A stretch of DNA of 64,000 nt, from contig JANCRA010000016.1 in the NCBI GenBank assembly GCA_024362935.1, forward strand, positions 19,513,165-19,577,164. The letters run 5' to 3'. This document shows, one piece after another, positions 11,162 to 24,350 of the stretch. The first letter of the stretch is position 1; each line of letters opens with the position of its first letter. The notes under the pieces were generated by a model. The model saw only the letters and a list, made by a program, of their open reading frames with translations, was not told where the DNA came from and ran no database searches. Origin of the DNA: Setophaga petechia (taxonomy: Eukaryota; Chordata; Aves; Passeriformes; Parulidae). The translations under genes were made by a program, and so were the position numbers.

Positions 11162-14100
11162 CAGGTGCCAGTGGGCAGTGAACAGGCCATGAGTTAGGAT
11201 CCAGTCACCAGTGCAGCTAGTGAAGATAAATTGATATAAAAGCTTTGCAGGATGAAGTCTGTCCAAGGGGTGAGCATACCTGTGCACCTGGGAGCAGGGC
11301 AGCTTTCTGGGGAGATTTGGGAACAGAGACCTCTTCACTTTTCATGTTTATAAATATACAAAGGAAATGGTGGGAGAGCACAGCGTGGATCTGAACTTCT
11401 AGCAGCTCAGTTAAAGACTTATTGTGCATTTTCAGTGGAACCTGAAATAGATTCAGTTTGTGAGATACAAAGCAGTACAGGACAGAAAGTGGCATTGTCC
11501 TTGCAACACAGGTGAATGCTTTTATTGCCAGCTTTTCTGGAGAAAATATGCTTCTCTTTAAGCATCCAGGTGGAGATCATAGCATAAGTGATTGCCTGCA
11601 TAATTTATTATTCAGCTGTTCCACCAGGCCTACCCTGTTACAGGTGATAAGGGCTTGGGAAAAACCTTCTAATTAAGACAATTATAAACTGCATTTTTAG
11701 CATTCACTCTGGACTAAAGTGGGGAGGGGAAAGCACAACATAGTCTCACATTTCTTTCATAAAGTTGCAGTAAATGTTGCAAGAGTGGGTCATGGGGAAA
11801 ATGACTCCTGTATTGAAACTTGTAAATACTGAAAGATTTGTGTGAGTGATGAAGGTGCCTTGTGCTAGTGAGCACTGATTCCTGTGGTCTGTATTAGAAT
11901 GCAGTGGTGATGTTAGAATATGAAATTAAGAGAGCTTTATGTTTTTTACAATCCTGTCAGCTTATAGACACTAAGTGCCATACAAGATGAGGTAGCTGAG
12001 ACTCCAGAGAAGCTGTGACAAGAACAGGGTATTATGGAGCATAAAGACCATTTTGAGCTTGGAACATTGGAAAGCTGTGAGAGCAGCAGACTTCAGCAAC
12101 AAGACATATGGAAGGTATCTCAGCCACTTGATAAGCAGTGCTGGAGCCACTGATCACAATCATTTGAGGTTTCCCTGCCCAGGTGGTGGCTCAGGCACTT
12201 GCTGTTCCCTGGGAAAGGCAGAGCTGGGGCTGACCCTGCTGCTTTGGGGTGGGTGTGCAGTTGCCAGCATTGACTTTGAGGGTGTCTTACAGCAGAGTCT
12301 TTATGTGCTTTTTAAAGCCTCACCCTTAAACACTCTGGCTTCCCATCTGGCAAGCAGGACTGCAATGCTTTTGTAAATGACTGGTATTTGATGTTTAAAA
12401 TTGTCAAGTAATCAAATGTAATTAATGTAGATCCTGTTAACTCCTGTTAAATCTCTGTTCAAGTGGTTCTGTGCATTGGCAGAGCACATATGTCAGTAAC
12501 AAGGAATGATAGATGTTTGTTGGAGCTTTGATGTTTTATAAACATCAGAAATATTAATCCCTTTACACATGCTCATTTTGGCTGATGCTTATAAACTAAA
12601 ACATGCCAAATATATCCATGTTTTCATGCACCTTGCCCCTCACTTCTGTAACAATTAGTTAAAATTCCTGTGGGGCACTTTAAAATACAATAATAATTGC
12701 TGCTCAATATTTGAATAAAAACATTCCCTGAAATCTTAACAGCTGAATTATGTCAAACTGGATTTTTTTAAAAAGAAATAGGGTTAAAGACAAAGTGATT
12801 CTTTGCTATCAAGACCTCCTACTCACTGCTTGATCAGATCTACTTCCCTGCTAGAGCAGCACACAAAAATTGGAATAGTTGTTTTGTGAAATGTTGTTTT
12901 TCAATCCTAGTAAAAGCAAAAGTTTCAAACTTAAGAACTTTTTGCAAAGCTGATTGGGTCTCTTGAGCCAAACCTCTCAGGGATGGCACAAAAATCAAAC
13001 ACAGTGGCTTGTTAGCCTTCCAAATAATGCATGCAAAAACTTAGGAAAGAATAAGAATGTTCTTGTTCAATTTTCATACATGAAATATTGTGTTCCTATT
13101 TTGTTAATGGGAGGGAAAGGAGATGAGTTGAAAGGGTAAGCATGCTGCCACATTGATCTGAAGAAGAGTTGCTTGGGTTGAGTTAAAACACAAGAGACTC
13201 CTGTCCCCCTGCCCTCAGTGCAGAGCAGTGACTCGGGGTCAGAGCAGCAGCCTCCACATTCCAGGTGACCAAATGCTGCTGAAACTTTGCTTTCTTTGAT
13301 TGTGTCATGAAAACTTCAAAACTTTGTGGTTTTTTCCTAATGGATGCTGAAGGAAAAAGTGAAAAAGGTATTATTGGAACAGGAAATTAGATTTTTTTCA
13401 TAGCTGGGTTTGAGATTCAACCTGCTCCTCTTACATTTTCCTATGAAGCCTTAGAAAAATAAATTGTCTGCTGAGTATATCAGTCTTTGCATGGTACTGT
13501 GGAATGGAGAACATGAGGCAAGGCTGGATTCTCCTCAAGACACCAGTATTCTAGGGAGGCTGGAGCTATATTTCTCCTGTGTGGGTGTTTGAGCATTTGA
13601 ATTGGCCATCTGTAGGGACAGCAAACTGCTTCAACTTTGTTTTCTGCTTTGTGAGATATTTCTGTAACAGTCTGAGAATTAAAAGAGGAAATGGAGATGG
13701 CTAGCTCTGTTTAGAAAAGATATAATGCTTATCTGGAGAATTTTCTTAAGAACTTTGGAAGCATAGTAAATAAAAGCATGGAGTGTTTTTAGGTTATATT
13801 TAACATGAGAACACTTTATTTTGTGCATTTGGAAGTCTACATTGAGTTAGTTAAAATAATAGCTCTGTGATAATAAATAAATTCCTCCAAAGATTTTTCA
13901 CAAGGTTTAAAAAAAGCCTTAAACTTTTAAAGCCCAAAAATTAGGCAGATGTGTTTTACTTGTTTCTGTCTTCACTGTTGTCAGTGCTAAAGCAGTGAGC
14001 ACTGTTTATTACACCTTCAAGCTGACTGAATGTGCTGAAATTCACTTTCTAAGCCATTTATTTCATGTAAGAAAACTGGCTTCTACTCTGATTATGCATA

Positions 14101-14460
14101 ATTTTGCCCAGACTTATTCCTAATTCACAGTGGAGCTCCCAGCATTTCTCCTGTGTAGAGTTTCTGCAGATAAATTTCCATTAGTGAACCATCATCATGT
14201 CAAAGCTCCATGGCCTGCCCAGCTACTGCTGAAGTTGAAAAGTTTTCATCTGAAGCCCTCAATTACAGATCTTTCTGCTTGTGACACTGCCTGATCTGTC
14301 TCAATTGCCTTTCTTTCCAAAGAGACAATGATTTAAGATTTGTTCTGCACATAATGCAAATGATGGATGGCACCTGACAGTTGCCATTGTTTATCCAAAT
14401 CAGAATATTCTGAGCAGGAAGGTCTGAGCAGTCACTCTGGGCTCAGTTCTGTTCTGGGCT
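11162..14460. other. Unassigned sequence
   Basis: About 3.3 kb of AT-rich unique-looking DNA with no recognised repeat, exon or RNA gene. Confidence 0.4.
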
Positions 14461-17190
14461 GAAGCTAGTTTTGTACACTGTGTGCATTTTCCCTCTTCAC
14501 CACCAAGAAAGGTGTTTTTCAGTGGGATATCAGCATTGGCAGTTCTAAGAAAGAAGTTCTGATACCAAATTTTAACTACCTTGCAAAAACTTTGTTGCTC
14601 AAAACAAGCCTATGGAGGGGCTGATGCTGTTAATGAATACTGATGATAAAATTACTTTAAAAGCAAGTTTTCTATGGTTTGGTTTTAAATTCCTCCACAC
14701 AATAACCTTGTATTCTATCTGTGCTCTGTGTTAGACCACAATTCTTGGCAGCAGCTCATTTAAGGAAATCCAGAACCATTGAGAAAGAACCAAGTTATCT
14801 TTTCCTCTGGTCATATTTATTTGAAATTTAGGAACTGTAGAGAGACAACTGCTGAAGCTAGTTTTGTACACTGTGTGCATTTTTCCTCTTGGCCACCAAG
14901 ACAGGTGATTTTCAGTGGGATATCAGCACTGGCAGTTCTAAGAAAGAAGTTCTGATATCAAATTTTAACTCCCTTGCAAGAACTTCGTTGCTCAAAACAA
15001 GCCTATGGAGGGGCTGATGCTGTTAATAAAGCTTGATTGGTACAATTACTTTAAAAACAAATTAAATTCCTCCACACAATAACCCTGTATTCTATCTGTG
15101 TTCTGTGTTAGACCACAATTCTTGGCAGCAGCTCATTTAAGGAAATCCAGAAACATGGAGAAAGAACCAAGTTATCTTTTCCCCTGGTCATATTTATTTG
15201 AAATTTAGGAACTGTAGAGAGACAACTGCTGAAGCTAGTTTTGTACACTGTGTGCATTTTCCCTCTTCACCACCAAGAAAGGTGGTTTTCAGTGTTCTTT
15301 TCAGTGGGATATCAGCACTGGCAATTCTAAGAAAGAAGTTCTGATACCAAATTTTAACTACCTTGCAAAAACTTTCTTACTCAAAACAAGCCTATGGAGG
15401 GCTGATGCTGTTAATGAATACAAATGATAAAATTACTTTAAAAACAAATTAAATTCCTCCACACAATAACCCTGTATTCTATCTGTGTTCTGTGTTAGAC
15501 CACAATTCTTGGCAGTAGCTCATTTAAGGAAATCCAGAACCATTGAGAAAGAACCAAGTTATCTTTTCCCCTGGTCATATTTATTTGCAATTAAGGAACT
15601 CTAGAGAGACAACTGCTGGAGCTAGTTTTGTACACTGTGTGCATTTTTCCTCCTGACCACGAAGAAAGGTGTTTTTCAGTAGGATATCAGCACTGACAGT
15701 TCTAAGAAAGAAGTTCTGATATCAAATTTTAACTACCTTGCAAGAAATTTGTTGCTCAAAACAAGCCTATGGAGGGGCTGATGCTGTTAATGAATACTGA
15801 TGATAAAATTACTTTAAAAACAAGTTTTCTATGGTTTGATATCAAAGTCCTCCACACAATAACCCTGTATTCTGTCTGTGTTCTGTGTTAGACCACAATT
15901 CTTGGCAGTAGCTCATTTAAGGAAATCCAGAACCATTGAGAAAGAACCAAGTTATCTTTTCCTCTGGTCATGTTAATTTGCAATTTAGGAACTGTAGAGA
16001 GACAACTGCTGAAGCTAGTTTTGTATGCTCTGTGCATTTTTCCTCCTGACCACCAAGAAAGGTGTTTTTCAGTGGGATATCAGCACTGGCAGTTCTAAGA
16101 AAGAAGTTCTGATACCAAATTTTAACTCCCTTGCAAGAACTTTGTTGCTCAAAACAAGCCTATGGAGGGGCTGATGCTGTTAATGAAGGTTGATTGGTAC
16201 AATTACTTTAAAAACAAATTAAATTCCTCCACACAATAACCTTGTATTCTATCTGTGTTCTGTGTTAGACCACAGTTCTTTGCATTGGCTCATTTAAGGA
16301 AATCCAGAACCACTGACAAAGAACCAAGTTATCTTTTCCTCTGGTCATATTAATTTGCAATTTAGGAACTGTAGAGAGACAACTGCTGAAGCTAGTTTTG
16401 TACACTGTGTGCATTTTTCCTCTTGACCACCAAAAAAGGTGTTTTTCAGTGTTCCTTTTCAGTAGGAAGTCAGCATTGGCAGTTCTAAGAAAGAAGTTCT
16501 GATACCAAATTTTAACTCCCTTGTTGCTCAAAACAAGCCTATGGAGGGGCTGATGCTGTTAATGAATACTGATGATAAAATTAATTTAAAAGCAAGTTTT
16601 CTATGGTTTGGTATTAAATTCCTCCACACAATAACCTTGTATTCTATCTGTGTTCTGTGTTAGACCACAATTCTTTGCATTGGCTCATTTAAGGAAATCC
16701 AGAACCATTGAGAAAGAACCAAGTTGTCTTTTCCTCTGATCATGTTAATTTGAAATTTAGGAAATTTAGAGAGACAACTGCTGAAGCTAGTTTTGTACAC
16801 TGTGTGCATTTTCCCTCTTCACCACCAAGAAAGGTGGTTTTCAATGTTCCTTTTCAGTGGGATATCAGCACTGGCAATTCTAAGAAAGAAGTTCTGATAT
16901 CAAATTTAAGCTACCTTGCAAGAACTTTGTTGCTCAAAACAAGCCTATGGAGGGCTGATGCTGTTAATGAAGCTTGATTGATACAATTAATTTAAAAACA
17001 AGTTTTCTATGGTTTGATATCCAAGTCCTTCACACAATAACCTTGTATTCTATCTGTTCTGTGTTATACCACAATTCTTAGCATTGGCTCATTTAAGGAA
17101 ATCCAGAACCATTGAGAAAGAACCAAGTTATCTTTTCCCCTGGTCATATTAATTTGAAATTTAAGTATACCACAGAGAGACAAGTGCTGA
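14461..17190. repeat. Local satellite: seven tandem units of about 377-397 bp
   Basis: Units begin with gaagctagttttgta (or a close variant) at 14461, 14854, 15231, 15618, 16011, 16388 and 16783, and the last fades out near 17190. Spacings are 393, 377, 387, 393, 377 and 395 bp. Every unit carries the same landmarks in order: the gtgtgcatttt block, ttctaagaaagaagttctga, caaaacaagcctatggaggg, cacacaataacc, and a closing gagagacaactgct. Units differ by small indels and substitutions and are each interrupted by stops in all frames, so this is noncoding. No known satellite family was recognised. Confidence 0.95.
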
Positions 17191-19463
17191 GCAGTTATTT
17201 TTGGGGAGCTCCACATTCCATTTGCACATAGACAGCAGTGGAAGCTGTCTCAGGCTGACATTGTTCCACATGGAACAATCTGTTTGTAGCAAATATCTCC
17301 CAGGCTGGGTCCTGCACTAGCCTGAGGAGCAAAGCTGGCAATCAGGTGCCATTTAGAGGGATTAAGGAATTAAATTCGGGTTTGTTTGCTTTGTTTTTGG
17401 TGAATGTTCATGTTTATTTCATGAAGTTCAATTAGCAGACTGTAGCAATTCGATCTTGGATAATTTTCTATTAAATCTGTGAAAACAGGAGCACACAGTG
17501 ACTGGATTTGTAGGAATGTGAGCTTTGGAAAACCTGTAAAGAATTTCCTTATTTCAAGAGAATGTTACAGTGATGGCAGCTGAATTTTGTATAATGGGGA
17601 CAGTGCACTGGTTTGGAGATTTCATTACTCAAAATGGAAGTGAACTTTAAAACCACATTTGTTTGTGAATAATTGCTCTGTTTCTGGTGATCAAGATACA
17701 CTGACAGGTTAAAAAAAAAGAAAGAAAAAGGCAATATCTTTTTATGGAGACAGCAAGTCCTGCATGCACACCAAGCATATCAGAGCAGTGACACTGCCAC
17801 AATAAAGCAAATACACCACTAAAATTTCACAAAAGGTTTCAGCATTAGCTGATGCTTAATCTGTTACAGAAAGAACCTTTGAATTTTCTGCTATATTTGA
17901 TCTGAGAAAAGCGTGGTCAGAATTTTTATTGATTTTGAATAACTCCAAGCTGCTGTAGGGGAGGCACTGAAATGCCAGGTTCCACATTTGTGACATGTTG
18001 GGCTCCCACCCAATATGTTTACAGCTGGATGTGAAAAATGTCCTTTGGTTTTGATAGGAGGAAAAAGGAGTGTTACAGCTTCAATGCAGCTCTCAGAGTG
18101 ATCTCATTAATTATGAAGGGATGTGTAGCCATATGCTCAAATGGCTGACTAGGCTTGAACATCTCCCAGTCCTGCTGGAGCCCTTGAAGGTTGTTGAACT
18201 AAATGTAAACTTCTTTTTTCCTCCATATTGTCCCCCCAGCATTTGAGCTGCCATAAGCTGCTCCAAATCTGAGATCTGATGCTGCACTTCCAGTATTGCT
18301 TTCACCATAAAGAGCAAGAGCCCAAGTGAGGCATGATGTCAGAGCTGGAATCTGATTGCATCATTGCAGCTGAAACCTTCCTGAGCCTGAATCTCAGAAT
18401 TCACAGCAGCTTTGGTGTCATTAATGGTTCAGTAGGAGCTGGGTCAGCAGGACTTTGTGCCTTATTTGATTATAAAGAGTTCTCTTTCATTACAGGCTGC
18501 TTTTGCTGCACAATTCTGCTTTCTGCTCATAGTTTTTGCCTCTTCTCTCCTTCCAGCTGTCCCCTTTGGACATGGCTTCCTTCTCAGTGTTGCAGGTGTC
18601 CAGTTGCTATTTTGCCAGGTGTCAGGACCAGTGATACACTAAAACCCACCAAGGAGATGGCATTGCAGCTGGAATTGATAGCAGATACCTGTGCCCATGT
18701 ACCAGTCAGTGCCATGTGAGTAAATGCTGGGATTCCAGTCAGGAATCATCCTGCTGCTGCTGGAGCTCAGTGTTTGCCCTGTTGTGGTGTCACCACTGTT
18801 CATGCAGCTATGTGTAGGAGTGTGTCCCCTGATGATGGAGTGACAAAACCATCCTTTGTCTCCTTAAAAAGGAAAAAACCCCAGAAGTTTATTTCCTCAA
18901 TTAGCAAAAAAGTCACCTCATAGGATCTGGGGGACTTCACCTCAAACTGAAGGACAGCAGATGGCACAGGAGCCCAAAGTCCCACCTGAGCAATTTACTA
19001 GGAAAAGAAGAGAACAAAGGAACTCATGGCTTTTGTGAGGTGTTTACCAGGAGCAAGAACCTCTTCCACCTAGCTCAGTTTTTCTCTGTAAGGAGTTTTG
19101 TTCTTTTGCCTTTTATTAAAGCTTTTTGTTTCCAACACTGCCACAGAACCATCCTGCTGATTTTATGCCTTCTAAAGTAGCTGAGCTCTCTTGGGTGTGA
19201 TATAAACCTCCAAGAATTTATGAGACCAAGCTTGAGGAGACCCATACCTCAGCAATGCTTGTGAACAAAGCAAGGAAGTGTTAAAAAATCCTTCTTCACC
19301 TGGCTCAGCTCTCCTGTCCAAGGCACAGGCTGGCCCTGCAGACGGTGGCACTGGCACAGCCACGTGGGCAGCCTGGGGGCAGCAGGAGCAGCCAGGTGGA
19401 ATCTCTCCTGGGGATATTCAATTCTTATTCAACAGGGATATGGAGGTGCTGTCTGGAAGCATG
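17191..19463. other. Unassigned sequence
   Basis: No recognised repeat or supported exon. Open frames around 18333-18719 lack splice or family support. Confidence 0.4.
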
Positions 19464-19531
19464 TCCTAAGCAAGACAAGTTCAAATGGTTGGATCTGAAG
19501 GTTATCCTAAGTAAGACAAGTTCAAATGGTC
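19464..19531. repeat. Two-copy 41-bp tandem duplication
   Basis: The word tcctaag(c/t)aagacaagttc, continuing to aaatggt, occurs at 19464 and again at 19505. The first copy is complete and the second partial. Confidence 0.85.
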
Positions 19532-21221
19532 TGGTCTGTGAACAAAGGTTCTCTCTGGTATTTGATGGGGTGTTTTCCTAATCAGCCATGATCAGGAATA
19601 CAGGGATTGTATGTTCTCTTTATAAATGATGTCATATGTCAGAGAAATACCAGATTACTTCTTGTTTTCTCCTAGTGGAAGCAGAGTACAAAAACCCCAA
19701 AATTAATTCTGGAGAACAGAACTAAAAAATATATCTGGAAATTAGGGATCTAGCCAGTGAACTAAAAGTCTTTTAGTAGATACAGACACACCAGAGAAGC
19801 CAAAACATAATGATTCTACCCACAAAAAATACTGCATTTTGCAGTGTGAAAATTTGCAATATGCTATACCTTTTGTGGCGAAGAAATACAAATTTTGCCC
19901 CTGTAAATTGATGCATTCCTGTACAAATTGAAATGAATATGCATTAATGTAAATAATAAAATAGGCAGAACTTGCCATGAATTGGTTTTTGTTTTGTTTT
20001 TGTTTTTTTTTTTGCATAAGCTTCTAATGTGCCATAAATATCATATTCAATAGTGTTGACAATTCCAATAAGTTCAGAGGCACTGTAAGGCAAAGCTGAA
20101 GAGCCCAAAGCTGAGTGTTTCCTGACTGCTGTGTAAGGTAAGCTGAAAGATAATGTCACTGCTTCAGGGTGGGGGAACAGGAGGTGACAGTAGGATGAAG
20201 ATTAATCAGCTGTGGCCATAGCACACCCAGCTGCCTGTCCAGCACACCTTTTGCTGCAGGAAACTTGCCAAAGATGATTTATAGGGGTGTTTGCATGCTC
20301 TGATGTGGGAACTGGCAAGGGACAGGTCTGATTTCTGATTTAAACAAAAGACATAATTGAAATATAAATTATGCTGGTAAAATAATCTGGTGAATAACCT
20401 GGAAACAGTATCATTTGTACCTGTGGTAATCTGTGGCACAGCTCACATTCCAGCTGCTTGAGCAGCTATTTGAGTCTCAGAGCTGCTGCAGGTACTGAAG
20501 GTGTTATGCAGTGTATGATCCCAGTGACTTCAGCCTGGCTGACTTGTACTGTGGTCATATCTGAGCCATAATTCATGTTTGGCTTTCTACTGAAACAGCA
20601 GCTCTGAAGCTTTTGTTCATGTTCAGCAGCAAATCCAACTCAGTTGGCTCCACAGTTGCTGCCATCAGTCCTCTGCTCTGCTGTCCTCTCCTCTTTTTCT
20701 GCTTGCCAACATGCACACCAGAAAGGGCTGCTCAAGATAGGGTGCAGCCTTCCACTCCCTGTTTAAAAGCTATTTTATTGATAGCTGTTTTATACTAACA
20801 TGTCAGATGCTAAGGATCTGCTCAGCTGACAAGGGCTGTTTTCAGCTGTCCTGATGGTGCCTGTGGTGCAGATGCTGGTGGCAAAGCAGGCAAAGTGACA
20901 CAAGCTGTTCTCCATGTCCAGAGGGAAGGTTTTGGTAAGTGCTATTTCACTAAATGAATCTTGATTTTGTTACTGTGGCTGCCACAGGATCCCATTTCAG
21001 AGCTGCTCTTTCACTCCCCCATCTTATTCCACCCCCAGTGCCAGTGATCACCCCACAGGGACAGGGAGTCAGTTTGTCCTGGTGGCTGGAGACAATCAGA
21101 AACAGGAACAAGCAACAACCATCCCTTCACAGAAGTTATTGAAGGACTGACTGCTTTCACAGCCAATACCCTGCAAATTAGGTGGAGGAAATCTTGCTGG
21201 AGATGAAAATTATGAGGAAAA
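19532..21221. other. Unassigned sequence
   Basis: No recognised feature beyond a T/G-rich low-complexity run at about 19984-20013. Confidence 0.4.
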
Positions 21222-21240
21222 CCTTGTAAAGTTTACAAGG
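21222..21240. repeat. Short perfect palindrome
   Basis: CCTTGTAAA at 21222-21230 is followed after one base by TTTACAAGG at 21232-21240. Confidence 0.9.
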
Positions 21241-21412
21241 TGTTGGTGGTGTTAAAAATGTGAGACCAAGTAGGTTCCTGAGCACAGAGCTGGTAGTCTG
21301 TTTATCCTCTAAATGTGAACAAATCAAGCAACACCAAGATGGAACCTCAGCTGGGCACACAGTGCTTCAGCAGCTTGGCTGCATGTGCATGCACTCTGTT
21401 ACTGCTGAGAGC

Positions 21413-21900
21413 AATTCAGGGAAAACTTACACAAGTTTTGTGATAAAAGAATTATATGTTCTGAGAGTGTTCAAGCAAGGAATGTTGAAACTGCTTTGGA
21501 ATCTGCTTTGCAGGGTCAGGGGGCTGTGGGGGTCAGCTCTCCTGCTGTTTCACCTTTGCAGGAAAGTGCCCCCTTGGATTCTGTTCAACAAAGTAGGGTG
21601 CTCTGTGATTCTGGGAGTTCTTTTTTGGTAAATTGTTCAAATAAGTCATTGCCTGGGTTTTCTGTTGTTTGTCAGGGTTCTGATACAGAGAATGCAAAAA
21701 TTGGAGCTGTGGACTGGCTTTCTGAGAGCAGGACAGGGGGGGCTTTGCCCAAACAAAAATGTGTGCAAAAGACAGGAGGTTTTCAAAAGGTTTCAGAGGA
21801 AAAACACACCGAGGTTTTAAAAAACTCGAACTCTGTTTCTCTTGCTGTTGGGAGAGAAAATATGATTTTACATTCTCAGTTTGGCCCTGAGGAAGGCTGA
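21413..21900 (+). other. Open frame of unknown origin, 162 codons
   Basis: This frame is open from just after a TGA at about 21410 to a TGA at 21898-21900. It has no ATG near its start. The translation is rich in Ser, Gln, Gly and Lys, with stretches such as VLCDSGSSFLVNCSNKSLPG. It could be a fragment of a retroelement internal region, a large disordered exon, or chance. The opposite strand is also partly open (21533-21934), which weakens the coding case. No clear splice donor or family motif was found. Confidence 0.2.
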
Positions 21901-23697
21901 AAAAAGAATGTTTTCCAGGTGTCTTAGTGCTCATTGCACAAGCTCATCTTTTAACCTGGTTTGGAGCCTGAAGTCCAATCTGCTCCCCTGCATGTGCATG
22001 AGGGACCCAGAGGTGGCTCTAGAGAGGTCAGGGAAGGAGCAGAGCTGTCCTTGCATTTGTGCTCCTTGTACTTTAGAAAATGTTCCTTTTTCCAAAGGAA
22101 ACTGAGCACAAGGGGAGGCTGCTTTGTGCAGCTTTGAGGAGTCACAAGGCTTCTCCTTCTTCCTGTCCTCTGTCCCCAAAAGGCAGAGAAAAATGCAAAA
22201 TGCAGAGTCTCTCTTGGTGTTTCTGATGTGCAAGACAAATTTGCAATGTTGTCTGGCATTTCTTTGATGATGTATGTGAATTCACTTCCTTGGGCACAGG
22301 AAAGCAGTTCAGTAAGGGCTGCATGCTCTATCAACAGGTATAAAAATATATAATTGAGAATTACCCAAGAAAGTAATATTTAGAAGTCCTGAAATATCAT
22401 TGCTTTCAGGGAAGGTCCCTAGTAGGAAATTTTCCCCCCAATTTTATATATAAAAATATGTATAAAAATGGAATTACTAATTTTATGATACTTTAAATAA
22501 ACATTCTTGCTTGATAATTTAAATAAAAATTCTGTAGGATAGCAGTGGCACAAAGAGTTTCTACTGTAAAACTTCAACAGTTGCTCGAAATGCAACTTTG
22601 CATTGTAGGTCAAACATTCATGAGATTTTTTGTGTGTATGTTGGTCACATTCATTCACTTGCAAGGTCCCTCAAATACTGATTCTTAAAGGAATCTCTTC
22701 ACAGCTAAACTACCTGTAGGATATTTTATTCTGAAAAGATCTCAGACTGAACATAGATCTAAAAATCCCTGTAATACATGAATATTGTTCCCATCTAGCA
22801 GTGTACTCCTTGGAGTTCTGGGGTCTTGGTTAAACTGACAATTCTCTGGATAAATCTGTATTTATATGAATGAAAATATGATCAGAGATTAAAATTGAGG
22901 AAGCTTGAATCCTTACTTGACCAAATTTTTAAATAATCCTAGCAATACAGTTCTTAAAAGCATTGATTCAAACTGGATTGATATCTTAAATGTCATTCTT
23001 TAATGTGAGGGACCAGTGGTGTAAAAATGGAGGAAAATGGAAAAGAATTAATATGTTATGTGGCTTCAGTTTTTTAACTTGCAAGCATCTTAATTTTCTA
23101 AGGAAGTGTTATTATTTGTTTGTCTCCAGAAAAAAAATTGTTAACAAGTGGAAGTATGCAGGATGTATGAGGAGTTTAAAAACCTTCATTTTCTTATCTC
23201 ACCAGTTGTTTTTTCATGTAGGTTGTCCAGAGGCCTTCTCTCTACTGAGTGATGCAGTATATTAAATTGCATGGAAAAGAGAAAAAGCTTACCTAAAGTT
23301 AATGCTTCATGATTGAGAATCTTGGGTAAAAATACTCTTGGTGACTTCAGTCATTCTTTTCTGGTTTTTGCTTTGCTGTTTTCTGCCATATCCATTCCAA
23401 ATTTTCAGCTGCAATAAATTAAACATCTGCTAGAGTCTGTTTTTAAGAAAAGCTGAAAATCTGTATTAAATAATGCCCACAGCAAATGTGTTTGCCTTTG
23501 GCTTAGCCTCCAGCTTGAAGATTGTCCAAAGTTTGATGTTCCTGAAGCAACATGATTTCCATGGGTTTGCCTTGTTGATGCTGAAACATTTATATACACT
23601 GGGTTTTGGGCTTCACAATAAACTCTGGTTGTGTGTGACTGTCCCAAGCAGGGAATTTTCCTGGTAATGCTGCAATGCATTTCCCAGTCATGAGGCT
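21901..23697. other. Unassigned sequence
   Basis: AT-rich sequence with no recognised repeat or exon. Confidence 0.4.
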
Positions 23698-23703
23698 GCA
23701 CAC

Positions 23704-24344
23704 TGTCGAAATCATTCGTTTGTCACAGTGACCCCAAGAAAAGTTCCAGAGTCTGTTTTCCCAGCCTGGCACTTAAAGAAGGAGTCAGAGCTCTTCATCT
23801 CTCGGTCTCAAGGTCGTTTATTAATTCTTATCTAAAAAATTTTCTTTCTGCCCAGCAGAGATCTGCTCAGCAGGGCAGCCACAGGCACTCTGCCTGCCCA
23901 CGGGGCGGTCGCCTCCTTTTATAACAAAAACTACAAACATCATATTTACTTTTTATCCCCAATACCTTTTACCCTTATTGACAAGTGCACCTTCACCATA
24001 AACCAATCCCCAAGTGCCAGCACCACAACAGAAGATGGAAGACAGAAGAAGAAAGAAGAAGCATGAGGCTTCTTCTTTCGCCCCGATTCCTCCATCTTGT
24101 CTTCATAACCCCCCTGTACAGGGATATAACCCCCCTGTACCAAAATCCTAAAATACATAATTCACCCTGTGATAATTTCACCAACACTCCACCCAAACTC
24201 CTGTGGCTTGCTGATCCCCATAGAAGGCTGGCAATTACAATCAAACTCACAGAGGCATTCTGGGCTCCGTGCCAGGGTCTCCGAGACCCCCGGCAAGGGT
24301 TCCAGCCGCTCAGGACAGCCAGAGGGATGTGCTGGGTCCTGACA
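23704..24344 (-). mobile_element. Solo LTR B, class II-like endogenous retrovirus, younger sister of LTR A
   Basis: Read on the minus strand, the 641-bp element runs from TGTCAGGACCC to TTTCGACA. It is flanked by perfect 6-bp direct repeats GCACAC (23698-23703 and 24345-24350). On the minus strand it has a TATA box (TATAAAAG, plus 23916-23923) and an AATAAA signal (plus 23817-23822). It matches LTR A throughout but also carries a short internal duplication of ataacccccctgtac (about 24104-24140). About 13 CpGs survive, unlike the depleted rest of the window, which suggests a recent insertion. No internal gag-pol sequence lies beside it, so it is a solo LTR. Open frames within it on both strands are incidental. 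Confidence 0.95.
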
Positions 24345-24350
24345 GCACAC

